Part shown: positions 14,072 through 22,282 of the stretch, one piece after another
Layout of the letters: every line of letters starts with the position of its first letter
Numbering within the stretch: position 1 is the first letter of the stretch
Assembly: GCA_965277425.1 (NCBI GenBank)
Contig: CBDICR010000007.1
Coordinates: forward strand, 992,001 to 1,056,000
DNA: 64,000 nucleotides
Reading direction: 5' to 3'
From: Poindextera sp965277425
Lineage (GTDB): Bacteria; Pseudomonadota; Alphaproteobacteria; Caulobacterales; Caulobacteraceae
Made by a program: the position numbers and the translations under genes
The notes under the pieces: generated by a model
Seen by the model: the letters and a program-made list of their open reading frames with translations, nothing else
Told to the model about the DNA's origin: nothing
Database searches by the model: none

Positions 14072-15460
14072 CTACAGCCGGAACTGCGCGGTGATGGTTT
14101 GGCCGCCGCGCTGGATGACCAGGGTCCAGGCGGCGCCGGCGGGAGCGGTGAGCCTGGACGTCAGGTCCGCGACGCTGGCGAGCGCATGGCCATTGAGCTG
14201 CACGATCATGTCGCCAGGCTGAAGGCCGACGCTGGCCGCATAGCCAGCGGCGATCTTGGTCACCAGCACGCCGTGGCCGGCGGTGAAGGGGTCCAGGCCC
14301 ATCTGGTCGGCGACGGCGGGCGACAGATTGGCCACCGTGGCGCCGGCCAGCGGGTTTCGGCCTGTCAGGGTCTGCTCGTCGCGCGCCGGCTCGGCGGGGA
14401 TGGGCGCCAGGCGCAGGCTTGCGGTCTCAAGCGGGCCCTTGCCGCGGCGATAGGCCAGCGTCACCGTCTCGCCGGAGCTACGCGTCAATGTGTGATAGTT
14501 CAGCGAAGCCTCGTCGTTCACGGGATCGCCGTCGAGGGTGAGGACCAGGTCGCCGGACTTGATGCCCGCGCGATCGGCCGGGCCGCCTGGCCAGACATCG
14601 GTGACCAGCACGCCGTCGGGCCGGGCCAGCCCCATGGACCGCGCGATCTCGGCGGTGACGCCCTGGGTCTTTAGGCCAAGCCAGGTGCGCGTCTCGGCGC
14701 CGCCGCCGACGGCCTGCGCGACCACGTGGCGCACCAGGGCGGCGGGAATGGCGAAGCCGACCCCGGACGAGGTCCCCGACTGGGAGACGATGGCGGTGTT
14801 CATGCCGATCATCCGACCGTTCATATCGACCAAGGCCCCCCCGGAATTGCCCGGATTGATCGCCGCGTCGGTCTGGATGAAATAGGAGACGTCGGTGACG
14901 CCGACGTTTGAGCGGGCCAGGGCCGAAACGATGCCGTTGGTCACCGTCTGGCCGAGGCCGAACGGATCGCCGATGGCCAGCACCAGATCGCCGACCTGGG
15001 CCTGGTCGCCGGTCGCCAGCGGCATCACCGGCAGGCGCTCGGCGCCGACGTCAATCTTCAGCACCGCCACGTCGGCGCGAGCGTCGGCCAGCAGCACCTT
15101 GGCGGGGAATTCGCGCCGGTCGCCCAGCACCACCATAATGTCCTGGCCGCCCTCGATGACGTGGTTGTTGGTGACGATCACCCCATCGGCGCGCACGATG
15201 ACGCCGGAGCCGAGCGACTGGGCGATGCGCTCGCGCGACAGGCCCATGCCGCCGCCGAACATCTGGAAGAAGGGATCGACGCTCTGGCGCACGACGCGGC
15301 GGCTATAGACATTGACCACCGCCGGCCCGGCCGTCTTGACGATGGGGGCGAAGGAAAGGCGCATCTGGGCGACGTCCGTCGGCACGGTCTGGGCGGCGAC
15401 CGGCGCGGCGGCGAGCCAAGCCAGACACAGGAAGGCGATCGGCAGACGTCGACGGGCCAT
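14072..15460 (-). CDS. DegP/Do-like periplasmic serine protease with two PDZ domains
   Basis: 462 residues with a Sec signal peptide (AFLCLAWLAAAPVAAQ). The trypsin-like domain carries the full triad: His100 (TNNHVIEGG), Asp130 (ADVAVLKID) and Ser206 (NPGNSGGALV). Two PDZ domains follow (around 275-360 and 385-462). It should degrade or refold misfolded envelope proteins. ATG 15460 is chosen because the signal peptide starts there. It is the last gene of a minus-strand run, 28 bases after the last MFS gene, which could tie it to envelope stress caused by the substrates of the pumps. The exact subclass (DegP, DegQ, DegS-like) is not fixed. Confidence 0.9.
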   Translation of the reverse strand: MARRRLPIAFLCLAWLAAAPVAAQTVPTDVAQMRLSFAPIVKTAGPAVVNVYSRRVVRQSVDPFFQMFGGGMGLSRERIAQSLGSGVIVRADGVIVTNNHVIEGGQDIMVVLGDRREFPAKVLLADARADVAVLKIDVGAERLPVMPLATGDQAQVGDLVLAIGDPFGLGQTVTNGIVSALARSNVGVTDVSYFIQTDAAINPGNSGGALVDMNGRMIGMNTAIVSQSGTSSGVGFAIPAALVRHVVAQAVGGGAETRTWLGLKTQGVTAEIARSMGLARPDGVLVTDVWPGGPADRAGIKSGDLVLTLDGDPVNDEASLNYHTLTRSSGETVTLAYRRGKGPLETASLRLAPIPAEPARDEQTLTGRNPLAGATVANLSPAVADQMGLDPFTAGHGVLVTKIAAGYAASVGLQPGDMIVQLNGHALASVADLTSRLTAPAGAAWTLVIQRGGQTITAQFRL

Positions 15461-15488
15461 GGGCGCTCCGCTTGGGGTTGTCCGGGTC

Positions 15489-16775
15489 CTACTCAGCCGA
15501 GCTTTCGGGCGCAATGATGGCGTTGCCCGCCTCGGCCTCGGTGGGCCGTGCATAGAGCAAGGCCATGCCAAGCCCGGCCAGGGTGACGAGACCGCCGACC
15601 AGCATCGAAAGCCCAGGAAGATGCAGCCAGCCGCCGGCGCCGATCGACCAGGCGAAGATGTTGGAGAAGACCAGCGGGCCGGCCAGGCCGGTCAGCCCGA
15701 AGAGGATGGCCAGTGCGCCTTGAAGTTGGCCCTGCTGGTCGACCCCGACGCGCTTGGATAGAAGCGAGGCAAGGCTGGGAAAGGTTATCCCGGCGAAGAT
15801 GAAGATCATCATCGAGACCCAGAACCAGAGCTGGGTCGGCGCCAGGCCGGCGACGATAAAGGCGACCAGCGCCAGCGAGGTCCCGGCCAGCACCGCGCCG
15901 CGCTCGCCAAAGCGGCGGCTGGCCGCGCCGGCGACCGAACCCTGGACGAGGATTCCGCCGCCGCCCAGGACCATGAGCAGCAGACCGACCTGAAACGGGC
16001 CCCAGCCGTAGCGGAAGTGGGTGTAGAACTGAAAGACGCTGAAGGTCTGGTTCGAGAGCTGGGCGAGGAAGTAGATCGAGGCCATGCCCAGCAAGCCCGC
16101 CTTGCTGATCAGCAGGCCGACGGCGCCGATCGGGTTGGCCCTCGACCAGCGAAACGGCGCGCGCCGCTCGCGGCTGAGCGACTCCGGCACGATGAACAGG
16201 CCATAGAGGCCGTTGGCGAAGGCCAGGGCCGCCGCGACCCAGAACGGCGCGCGCGGGTTCCACGCGCCAACGAAGCCGCCAAGCGCCGGCCCGAGCAGGA
16301 TGCCGGCGTTGGCCGCGGCCTGGAACCGCCCGAAATTGCGCGCGCGGTCCTCCTCGGTGGAGATGTCGGCGACATAGGCGCCGGCGGCCGAGCCGCTGGA
16401 GGCGGTGATGCCGGAGATCACCCGGCCGATGAACAGCCAGGCCAGGCTCGGGGCCAGCGCCATGATCACGTAGTCGACGGCCAGGCCGAACATTGAGACC
16501 AGCAGGATCGGGCGGCGGCCATAGCGGTCGGAAAGATTTCCGAAAATCGGCGCGAAAATCAGGCTCATGACCGCCCAGACGGCCCCGAACACGCCCATGA
16601 CCTGGGCGCCGCGCGCATCCCCGACATGGCCGAGCTGTTTCACCAGGGTCGGAAAGACCGGGATGATCACGCCCATGGAGACGGTGTTGGTCAGGATGAC
16701 GGCGTAGATGAAGCCAAGCGCGGCGGGGCGCCGGTGCAGAGCCCGTCTCTGCTCAGGCTTCGACCGCTCGCTCAC
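15489..16775 (-). CDS. TetA-like MFS efflux transporter (copy 1)
   Basis: 428 residues with about 12 membrane helices. Motif A is GNLSDRYGRRPILL between TM2 and TM3, and the TM5 segment is GILLGPALGGFVG, typical of drug/H+ antiporters of the TCR/Tet group. It overlaps the preceding MFS gene by 23 bases and is followed by the DegP-like gene, so it is co-transcribed. The substrate is unknown. Confidence 0.88.
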   Translation of the reverse strand: MSERSKPEQRRALHRRPAALGFIYAVILTNTVSMGVIIPVFPTLVKQLGHVGDARGAQVMGVFGAVWAVMSLIFAPIFGNLSDRYGRRPILLVSMFGLAVDYVIMALAPSLAWLFIGRVISGITASSGSAAGAYVADISTEEDRARNFGRFQAAANAGILLGPALGGFVGAWNPRAPFWVAAALAFANGLYGLFIVPESLSRERRAPFRWSRANPIGAVGLLISKAGLLGMASIYFLAQLSNQTFSVFQFYTHFRYGWGPFQVGLLLMVLGGGGILVQGSVAGAASRRFGERGAVLAGTSLALVAFIVAGLAPTQLWFWVSMMIFIFAGITFPSLASLLSKRVGVDQQGQLQGALAILFGLTGLAGPLVFSNIFAWSIGAGGWLHLPGLSMLVGGLVTLAGLGMALLYARPTEAEAGNAIIAPESSAE

Positions 16776-18036
16776 CTGAATCGCTCCCGTCGACCTTGGG
16801 CGAAAGGACCACGAGGGTGAGGCCTATGGCCAGCGCAAAGACGCCGGCGCCGCCGAGCATGGCCAGGCCCGGCAGGTTGAGGGACCGGCCGGCGCCGACC
16901 GACCAGGCGAAGGTCTCGGCGAACAGCACCGGGCCGATCATGCCGGCCAGGCCCGCCAGGCTGACCATGGCGCCCTGCAGACGGCCCTGCTCGCTCGGCT
17001 CGACCCGCTGGCTGCGCAGCGACTGGATGGCGGCGACGGCGATGCTGACCGGTGCGAGCAGGATCAACCCGACCCAGAGCGTATAGGCGTTGCCCAGGCC
17101 GATCAGGAGCATGCCCAGGATGCCCGAGGCGAAGGCGATGACGATGGCGCGGCGCGGGCCCAGCCGCTTCACCGCCGGCCCGGCCAGCAGGGCCTGGGCG
17201 GCGATGTTGCCGGCCGCGAACACCATCAGCACCAGACCCGCCTGCCCCGGCCCCCAGCCGTAGCGGTAGTTGACGTAGAGCACATAGAGGCTGCCGAAAG
17301 CCGCCAGCGCGATATTGGCCAGCAGCATCATGCCGGCCAGGCCGAGCAGGCCTTTGTTCTCGACCAGGATCAGCATGGCGCCGAAGGGATTGGCCCTGGC
17401 CCAGCTAAAGGCCGCCCGGCGCGAAGCGGGCAGCGATTCCCGCAAGACCACGAAGCCATAGGCCGCGTTGATCACACCGACGGCGGCCGCGGCCCAGAAG
17501 GGCGCGCGCGGGCTGATCTGGCCAAGGAGGCCGCCCAGGCCGGGGCCGAGGATGGTCCCCACCGCGCCGACCGCGGCGAGCAGGCCGAAATAGCGGGCGC
17601 GCTCCTCGGGCGCGGCGACATCGGCCGCATAGGCGAACATGGCCGCCCGCCCCGCCGCCGCCATGCCCGAGAACAGCCGGCCGACGAACAGCCAGGCCAG
17701 CGTCGGGGCCAGGGCCATGACCCCATAATCGACCGAGAGCTGCAGCATGGCGAGCAGGATCACCGGCCGGCGCCCATAGCGGTCCGAAAGCACGCCCAGC
17801 ACCGGCGCGAAGATCAGCTGCATGGCCGACCAGGCCGCCGCGAACACCCCGACCGCCTCGGCCGCCTGCATGGTGTTTCCATGGGCCAGCTGCTTGACCA
17901 GGATCGGCAGCACCGGCGAGACGATGCCCAGCGACAGGGTGTTGAGCAGCACCACCGCCATCACGAAGGTCAGCGTCCGGCGGTTCAGACGGACGGGCTG
18001 GTCGAGACTCCCCGATGGATCCGCAGCCGAACTCAT
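16753..18036 (-). CDS. TetA-like MFS efflux transporter (copy 2)
   Basis: 427 residues, 12 TM helices, motif A GVLSDRYGRRPVIL and antiporter segment GTILGPGLGGLLGQ. Clearly paralogous to its neighbours on both sides. A 91-base gap separates it from copy 3, and it overlaps copy 1 by 23 bases. Confidence 0.88.
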   Translation of the reverse strand: MSSAADPSGSLDQPVRLNRRTLTFVMAVVLLNTLSLGIVSPVLPILVKQLAHGNTMQAAEAVGVFAAAWSAMQLIFAPVLGVLSDRYGRRPVILLAMLQLSVDYGVMALAPTLAWLFVGRLFSGMAAAGRAAMFAYAADVAAPEERARYFGLLAAVGAVGTILGPGLGGLLGQISPRAPFWAAAAVGVINAAYGFVVLRESLPASRRAAFSWARANPFGAMLILVENKGLLGLAGMMLLANIALAAFGSLYVLYVNYRYGWGPGQAGLVLMVFAAGNIAAQALLAGPAVKRLGPRRAIVIAFASGILGMLLIGLGNAYTLWVGLILLAPVSIAVAAIQSLRSQRVEPSEQGRLQGAMVSLAGLAGMIGPVLFAETFAWSVGAGRSLNLPGLAMLGGAGVFALAIGLTLVVLSPKVDGSDSGERAVEA

Positions 18037-18127
18037 AAGCCCCTTTCGACTCGATCGACGCCTCGCGCCCCTTCTCCCCTTGCCGTCCGCCTGGGCGCCG
18101 CCATCCGCAAAAAGGCGCCCGAGACGG

Positions 18128-19423
18128 TCACGCGATCGCGCCGGCTCGGGGCGCGGTCGGGCGGGCGAAGCGCCAGGCGACCAGCAGGCTCAAGGCCAGC
18201 AGCGAGGCGGCGATCAGGATGGGCAGGCCCGGCAGCGACGGCAGGGCCCTGAGCGCGAAGGCGAAGCTCAACGGAAAGATGGTCGGCCCGATGATGGCGG
18301 CGATGCCGCCGGTGGACTGGTTGGCCCCCTGCAGCCGGCCCTGCTCCATGCTGGAAACGTGCTGGGTCATCAGACCCTGCAGGCCCGGTTGCATCAGACC
18401 CATGAAGGCGAAGACCGGCATGCCGATGAAATAGGCCGCGCCGGTCGGCGCCAGGGCGTAGATCACGAAACCCGCGACGCCGGCGGCCGCGCCGACGATC
18501 ACCGCGCCGCGCTCGCCGATGCGCCTGACCACCGGCGCCACCGCGAAGGTCTGCACCAGGATGCCGAGCGCGCCGGTGATGACGAAGGTCAGGCCCAGAA
18601 ACCCCAGCGACCAGTGGTAGCGCAGGGTGGTGTAGAGCACGAAGACATTGGGCAGCACCTGCTGGGCGAGTTGGAAGAGGAAGTTGACGCTGGCCAGCGG
18701 CAAGAGGTCGCGGTGCGAGCGCAGCAGCGAAAGGCTGGCCACCGGATTGGCGCGCCGCCATTCGAAGGCGACGATCCGCCGCTCGGCCGGCAGGGATTCC
18801 GGCAACACCAGGAGCCCATAGATCCAGTTGACGGCGCAAAGTCCCGCGGCGACCAGGAAGGGCGTGCGCAGCGGATCCATATGGACGGCGCCGATGTGCA
18901 CGGAGATGGTGGCCAGGAAGCCGCCGGCCGCCGGCCCCAAGAGGAAGCCGACGCTGAAGGCCGCACTCATCCAGCCGAAATTCCGGGCCCGGCTGGTCGG
19001 CGTCGAGATGTCGGCGACATAGGCGTTGGCGGTGGAGAAGCTGGCCGCCGTCGCGCCGTTGAGCACCCGGCCCAGCAGCAGCCAGGCCAGTGTGGGCGCA
19101 AAGGCCATGACCAGGAAGTCCAGCGCCAGGCCGAAGATGGAGATCAGCATCACCGGACGGCGGCCGAACCGGTCGGACAGCATGCCGAGCACCGGCCCGC
19201 TGATGAACTGCATGGCGCCCCAGGTGACGCCGAAGACGAACTGCCAATCGGCCGCCGAGGCCGTCGAGGCGGCGTTGGTCGCGCCGAAAAACGAGCGGAT
19301 CAGGTTCGGCAGCACCGGGATCATCAGGCCGAACGAGACGGCGTTCATCACCGCGGTGGCGAAGATGAAGCCGAAGGCCGCCTGACGGCCGGGCGCGCGC
19401 GCGCTGCCGTTCATGGACGTCAT
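18128..19423 (-). CDS. TetA-like MFS efflux transporter (copy 3)
   Basis: 431 residues from ATG 19423, 12 TM helices, motif A GMLSDRFGRRPVML and antiporter segment GFLLGPAAGGFLA. The start overlaps the TGA of the SRPBCC gene (TGATG), so translation is coupled. Although the frame is open far upstream, that part is the SRPBCC gene in another frame. First of three tandem MFS paralogues. Confidence 0.88.
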   Translation of the reverse strand: MTSMNGSARAPGRQAAFGFIFATAVMNAVSFGLMIPVLPNLIRSFFGATNAASTASAADWQFVFGVTWGAMQFISGPVLGMLSDRFGRRPVMLISIFGLALDFLVMAFAPTLAWLLLGRVLNGATAASFSTANAYVADISTPTSRARNFGWMSAAFSVGFLLGPAAGGFLATISVHIGAVHMDPLRTPFLVAAGLCAVNWIYGLLVLPESLPAERRIVAFEWRRANPVASLSLLRSHRDLLPLASVNFLFQLAQQVLPNVFVLYTTLRYHWSLGFLGLTFVITGALGILVQTFAVAPVVRRIGERGAVIVGAAAGVAGFVIYALAPTGAAYFIGMPVFAFMGLMQPGLQGLMTQHVSSMEQGRLQGANQSTGGIAAIIGPTIFPLSFAFALRALPSLPGLPILIAASLLALSLLVAWRFARPTAPRAGAIA

Positions 19424-19902
19424 CACCCCTCCCCTCCACTGAGGCCCATTCTGTACGCCTCGAGCAGGCTTTGCCACCATTCGCCGTGGCGGGTGAGAAA
19501 GATCGTCGCCGGAAAGCCGTGCCGCGCCACATGGGCTTGCGGCACCGAGTCCCAGCCGGTGTGTTCGACCGTGACGCGGGTTTCGTCGCCGATGGGCTCG
19601 AAGCGGACCTCGACCTCGGTGTCCTGGTCGGGGGCGAAGGTGGCCTGGCGCCAGCCGAACACCAGCCTGCGCGGCGGCGCCCAGGTGCGGATGCGGCCGA
19701 TCTCGAACACCTTGCCGTTGGCCCGGGTCTCGACCAGCCGGCCGCCCTCCCCGCCTTCGAAGCTCAAGGTCCCCGGGCTGCGCGGCGTGAACTGAAACAT
19801 CGAATTGGGCCGCCACCAAAGGCCGATCTCACCGACAAAGGCCGCGAAGGCGCGCTCGGGCGTGGCCCTGACCCTGAGCGCCACGATGACGCGCGAAGTC
19901 AC
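19423..19902 (-). CDS. SRPBCC (AHSA1-like) domain protein
   Basis: 159 residues of the Aha1/START-like ligand-binding fold: RATPERAFAAFVGEIGLWW, LSFEGGEGGRLVE, RLVFGWRQAT, EVRFEPIGDETRVTVEHTGW. Genes of this family very often follow an ArsR regulator, as here; the role is unknown. Start and stop overlap the neighbours by 4 and 3 bases (ATGA and TGATG), so it belongs to one tightly coupled transcript. Confidence 0.85.
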   Translation of the reverse strand: MTSRVIVALRVRATPERAFAAFVGEIGLWWRPNSMFQFTPRSPGTLSFEGGEGGRLVETRANGKVFEIGRIRTWAPPRRLVFGWRQATFAPDQDTEVEVRFEPIGDETRVTVEHTGWDSVPQAHVARHGFPATIFLTRHGEWWQSLLEAYRMGLSGGEG

Positions 19903-19991
19903 GGCGCCTTCTCCACACGGCGCTTGAACGCTGCCAGTTGTCGCTGCCAGGCGCGTGTCAGCCGCTGCAGCAGGCGCGCCAGGGCGGTCAT
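19899..19991 (-). CDS. 30-residue micro-ORF resembling the ArsR C-terminus
   Basis: An ATG that overlaps the arsR stop (ATGA, 19991-19988) opens a 30-codon frame whose TGA overlaps the SRPBCC ATG (19902-19899). The peptide MTALARLLQRLTRAWQRQLA continues as AFKRRVEKAP. It resembles the tail of the preceding ArsR (LWREQLVAFKAHLER against AWQRQLAAFKRRVEK), so it looks like a duplicated or detached ArsR C-terminal helix. The perfect four-base overlaps on both sides suggest it is translated. Confidence 0.5.
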   Translation of the reverse strand: MTALARLLQRLTRAWQRQLAAFKRRVEKAP

Positions 19992-20317
19992 TCCGGCTCG
20001 TCCCGTTCCAGATGGGCCTTGAAGGCGACCAGCTGCTCTCTCCACAGCCGCTCGGTCTCTTCCAGCCAGGCCTTGAGCTCGTTCATGGAGCCAGGCCTGA
20101 GCGCATAGACCCGCACGCGGGCGTCGAATTCCGGGTGGGATTCCTCGACCAGGCCGCTTTGCCTGAGCGTGCGCAGATGCCGGCTCATGGCGGCGGGCGC
20201 CAGGCCCACCGCGCGCGCCAACTCTCCGGCTGGCCGCGGGCGCTCGCCCAGGAGGTCGATCACGCGCCGGCGATGCGGATCGGCCAGGGCGCCGAGCGTT
20301 CGGTCCAGGCCGGTCAT
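19988..20317 (-). CDS. ArsR-family winged-helix transcriptional regulator
   Basis: 109 residues. DPHRRRVIDLLGERPRPAGE leads into LARAVGLAPAAMSRHLRTLR, the helix-turn-helix, then the wing DARVRVYALRP and an amphipathic tail. It is the type found with SRPBCC proteins and lacks metal-binding Cys motifs. It probably controls the operon that runs through SRPBCC and the MFS pumps. Start and stop both overlap neighbours by four bases. Confidence 0.9.
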   Translation of the reverse strand: MTGLDRTLGALADPHRRRVIDLLGERPRPAGELARAVGLAPAAMSRHLRTLRQSGLVEESHPEFDARVRVYALRPGSMNELKAWLEETERLWREQLVAFKAHLERDEPE

Positions 20318-20673
20318 TCAAGCAACCTGGCCAGTCTCTTCGGCGCGACCGCGCGATAGCTCTGCACGATCCAGCCCTTGAGGGTTTCGAGATCGATCTC
20401 TTCGCCGTCGGCCTGGCGGACGTTCGCCCAGCCGCTCTTCCCCAGCCCGTGCCCAGCCGGGGAAACGTAAGGCAGGGTCAGGGCCATCTCGAAGGAGACC
20501 GGCAGCTTCACCGTCATCGAGAGCTCGCCCGGCGCCCCAGCCGCGCCGCCGAAGAAGACGAACACCTTCTTGCCGACCTTGAACACCGTGTGCTCCCAGG
20601 GGTGGTCTTCCCAGGCGCTCGGGAAGGCGGCGGCGAAGGCGATCAGCGCGTTTTCCGCCTGTTTGGCGTTCAC
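20314..20673 (-). CDS. MmcQ/YjbR-family protein
   Basis: 119 residues of the MmcQ/YjbR double-wing fold: FPSAWEDHPWEHTVFKVGKK, FVFFGG, LTLPYVSPAGHGLGKSGW and WIVQSYRAVAPKRLARLL. The family has a CyaY-like fold; DNA binding is proposed but not shown for most members. Its TGA overlaps the arsR ATG, and it follows the VOC gene after 9 bases. Confidence 0.85.
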   Translation of the reverse strand: MNAKQAENALIAFAAAFPSAWEDHPWEHTVFKVGKKVFVFFGGAAGAPGELSMTVKLPVSFEMALTLPYVSPAGHGLGKSGWANVRQADGEEIDLETLKGWIVQSYRAVAPKRLARLLE

Positions 20674-20682
20674 CGTCGCGCC

Positions 20683-21144
20683 TCAGAGCCGCTCGCGGAT
20701 ATCCATCCGCCCGCCGGCCGCCTTCATCTCGTCGAACGACATTTGCTTCAGGGTCTGTCCGAAGCTCCAGACATGGCCCTCGGGATCGGCGACCATGGCG
20801 CTGCGGTCGCCGTAGAACTGATCGGCCGGTTCGCGCAGGACCTTGGCGCCGGCCTCTTTAGCCCGATCGAACAGGGCGTCGAGGCCGGACTCGACCTGGA
20901 TGTGGATCGACTGGGTGTTCCGGCCGTCCAGCGAGGCCGGGCTGCGGTGGGTCTCGTCCCACTCGCGGCCGACATAGATCAGGCCGTCGCCGAAGCGCAT
21001 CTCGGAATGGCCGAGGGTTCCGTCTTCGTTGATCACCACCATCACCGGCTCGAAGCCGAACGCCTCCTCGAGCCATTTCAGCGCGGCTTTCGGGTCCTGG
21101 TAGCAGACGCTGGATGCGAGCGACGGGCGTTTGACTTCGGCCAT
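20683..21144 (-). CDS. VOC-family protein (glyoxalase-like), tandem copy B
   Basis: 153 residues: SVCYQDPKAALKWLEEAFGF at the N-terminus, then EDGTLGHSEMRFGDGLIYVG, and REPADQFYGDRSAMVADPEG followed by HVWSF. Strongly related to the next gene upstream (shared EPADQFYG and DPEGHVW/DPEGHLW). Function not determined; such pairs often lie with ArsR/SRPBCC genes. Confidence 0.85.
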   Translation of the reverse strand: MAEVKRPSLASSVCYQDPKAALKWLEEAFGFEPVMVVINEDGTLGHSEMRFGDGLIYVGREWDETHRSPASLDGRNTQSIHIQVESGLDALFDRAKEAGAKVLREPADQFYGDRSAMVADPEGHVWSFGQTLKQMSFDEMKAAGGRMDIRERL

Positions 21145-21166
21145 GACGGTCCTCCTGACGGCTTTT

Positions 21167-21640
21167 CTAAAGGGTCTCGCGGATTTTCAGGCCGCTGGCC
21201 CGTTCCATCTCGGCAATGGTCAGGTCGGCGACCGGCTGCTCGAAATTCCACAGGTGCCCCTCCGGATCGAGGGCGCGATAGGTGCGCGCGCCGTAGAACT
21301 GGTCGGCGGGCTCCTGGGTGATCCGGGCGCCGGCGGCGCGGGCGCGCTCGCAATGGGCGTCGAGGCCGTCGGCCAGGCGGATGCGGACGAACTGGGTGCC
21401 CGCCCCGCCGAGCGACAGCGGGCTCTTCATCTGCGCCGGCCCCAGCTGTTCGGGGCTGGCCCACTCGCCGCCAATGCCGATGGCCGCGCCGCGGAAGCTC
21501 ATCTCGGCATGGCCGACATTGTCCTCATCGTCGGTGACCAGCATGCTGGTCTCGAACCCGAAGGCCTTTTCCAGCCAGCGCAGCGCGGCCATGGGGTCGC
21601 GGTAGAAGACGGCGGGGACGACGGCGGGGGACTCGGCCAT
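21167..21640 (-). CDS. VOC-family protein (glyoxalase-like), tandem copy A
   Basis: 157 residues, paralogous to copy B (PAVFYRDPMAALRWLEKAFG, VGHAEMSFRG, QEPADQFYGARTYRALDPEG, HLWNFEQPV). It is the first gene of the minus-strand run that continues through MmcQ, ArsR and SRPBCC to the MFS pumps; 22 bases separate it from copy B. The promoter should lie in 21641-21710. Confidence 0.85.
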   Translation of the reverse strand: MAESPAVVPAVFYRDPMAALRWLEKAFGFETSMLVTDDEDNVGHAEMSFRGAAIGIGGEWASPEQLGPAQMKSPLSLGGAGTQFVRIRLADGLDAHCERARAAGARITQEPADQFYGARTYRALDPEGHLWNFEQPVADLTIAEMERASGLKIRETL

Positions 21641-21710
21641 GGCGCGGCTCGTTCGTTGTTTGTCTGAGCAATATTTAACGCAGAACGAAACTATCTCGTC
21701 AACCCAAAAA

Positions 21711-21840
21711 CCCTCTCCCCCGCCCTTTGCGGGGGAGAGGGAAGGGTGAGGGGGCCGCGCCGCCGCCGCTGACTTTAAGGAAGGGGCTATCGGGCAAAGA
21801 GCCCCTCACCCTGCCCTCTCCCCGCTTCGCGGGGCGAGGG
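21711..21840. repeat. Composite palindromic element (two hairpins in inverted orientation)
   Basis: Left hairpin: 13-base arms CCCTCTCCCCCGC (21711-21723) and GCGGGGGAGAGGG (21729-21741). Right hairpin: CCCTCTCCCCGC (21814-21825) and GCGGGGCGAGGG (21829-21840), one mismatch. AGGGTGAGGGG after the left one pairs with CCCCTCACCCT before the right one. The two units face each other, as in BIME-type REP clusters, in the gap between rplQ and the VOC operon. Confidence 0.75.
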
Positions 21841-21846
21841 TTCTAA

Positions 21847-22257
21847 CTATTCGTCGCCGAAGTCTTGGACCGGGCCCGAATCCTTGCCTTTTTCGGCCGG
21901 ATCGCGGTCGACGAACTCGATCACCGCCAAGGGCGCGTTGTCCCCATAGCGGTGGCCGGCGTGCAGCACGCGGATATAGCCGCCGTTGCGCGCCTTGTAG
22001 CGCGGGCCGAGCGTGGCGAAGAGCTTGCCGACCTGTTCGTTGTCGCGCACGCGGCTGATGGCCAGGCGGCGCGCATGCAGGTCGCCGCGCTTGGCCAGGG
22101 TCACCAGGCGCTCGACGAAGGGGCGTAGCTCCTTGGCCTTGGGCAGGGTGGTGGTGATCTGCTCGTGCTTGATCAGGCTCGCGGCCATGTTCGCGAACAT
22201 AGCGGTGCGATGGGCGGAGGTGCGGTTGAGTTTGCGGTGCGCTACGCCGTGGCGCAT
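21847..22257 (-). CDS. rplQ: 50S ribosomal protein L17
   Basis: 136 residues from ATG 22257 (MRHGVAHRKLNRTSAHR). Core L17 motifs include MFANMAASLIKHEQITTTLP and AKELRPFVERLVTLAK. A short acidic C-terminal extension is seen. It is the last gene of the ribosomal superoperon and follows rpoA by 25 bases. Confidence 0.97.
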   Translation of the reverse strand: MRHGVAHRKLNRTSAHRTAMFANMAASLIKHEQITTTLPKAKELRPFVERLVTLAKRGDLHARRLAISRVRDNEQVGKLFATLGPRYKARNGGYIRVLHAGHRYGDNAPLAVIEFVDRDPAEKGKDSGPVQDFGDE

Positions 22258-22282
22258 CGGGGTCTCTCCTAAAGCTTCAAGT

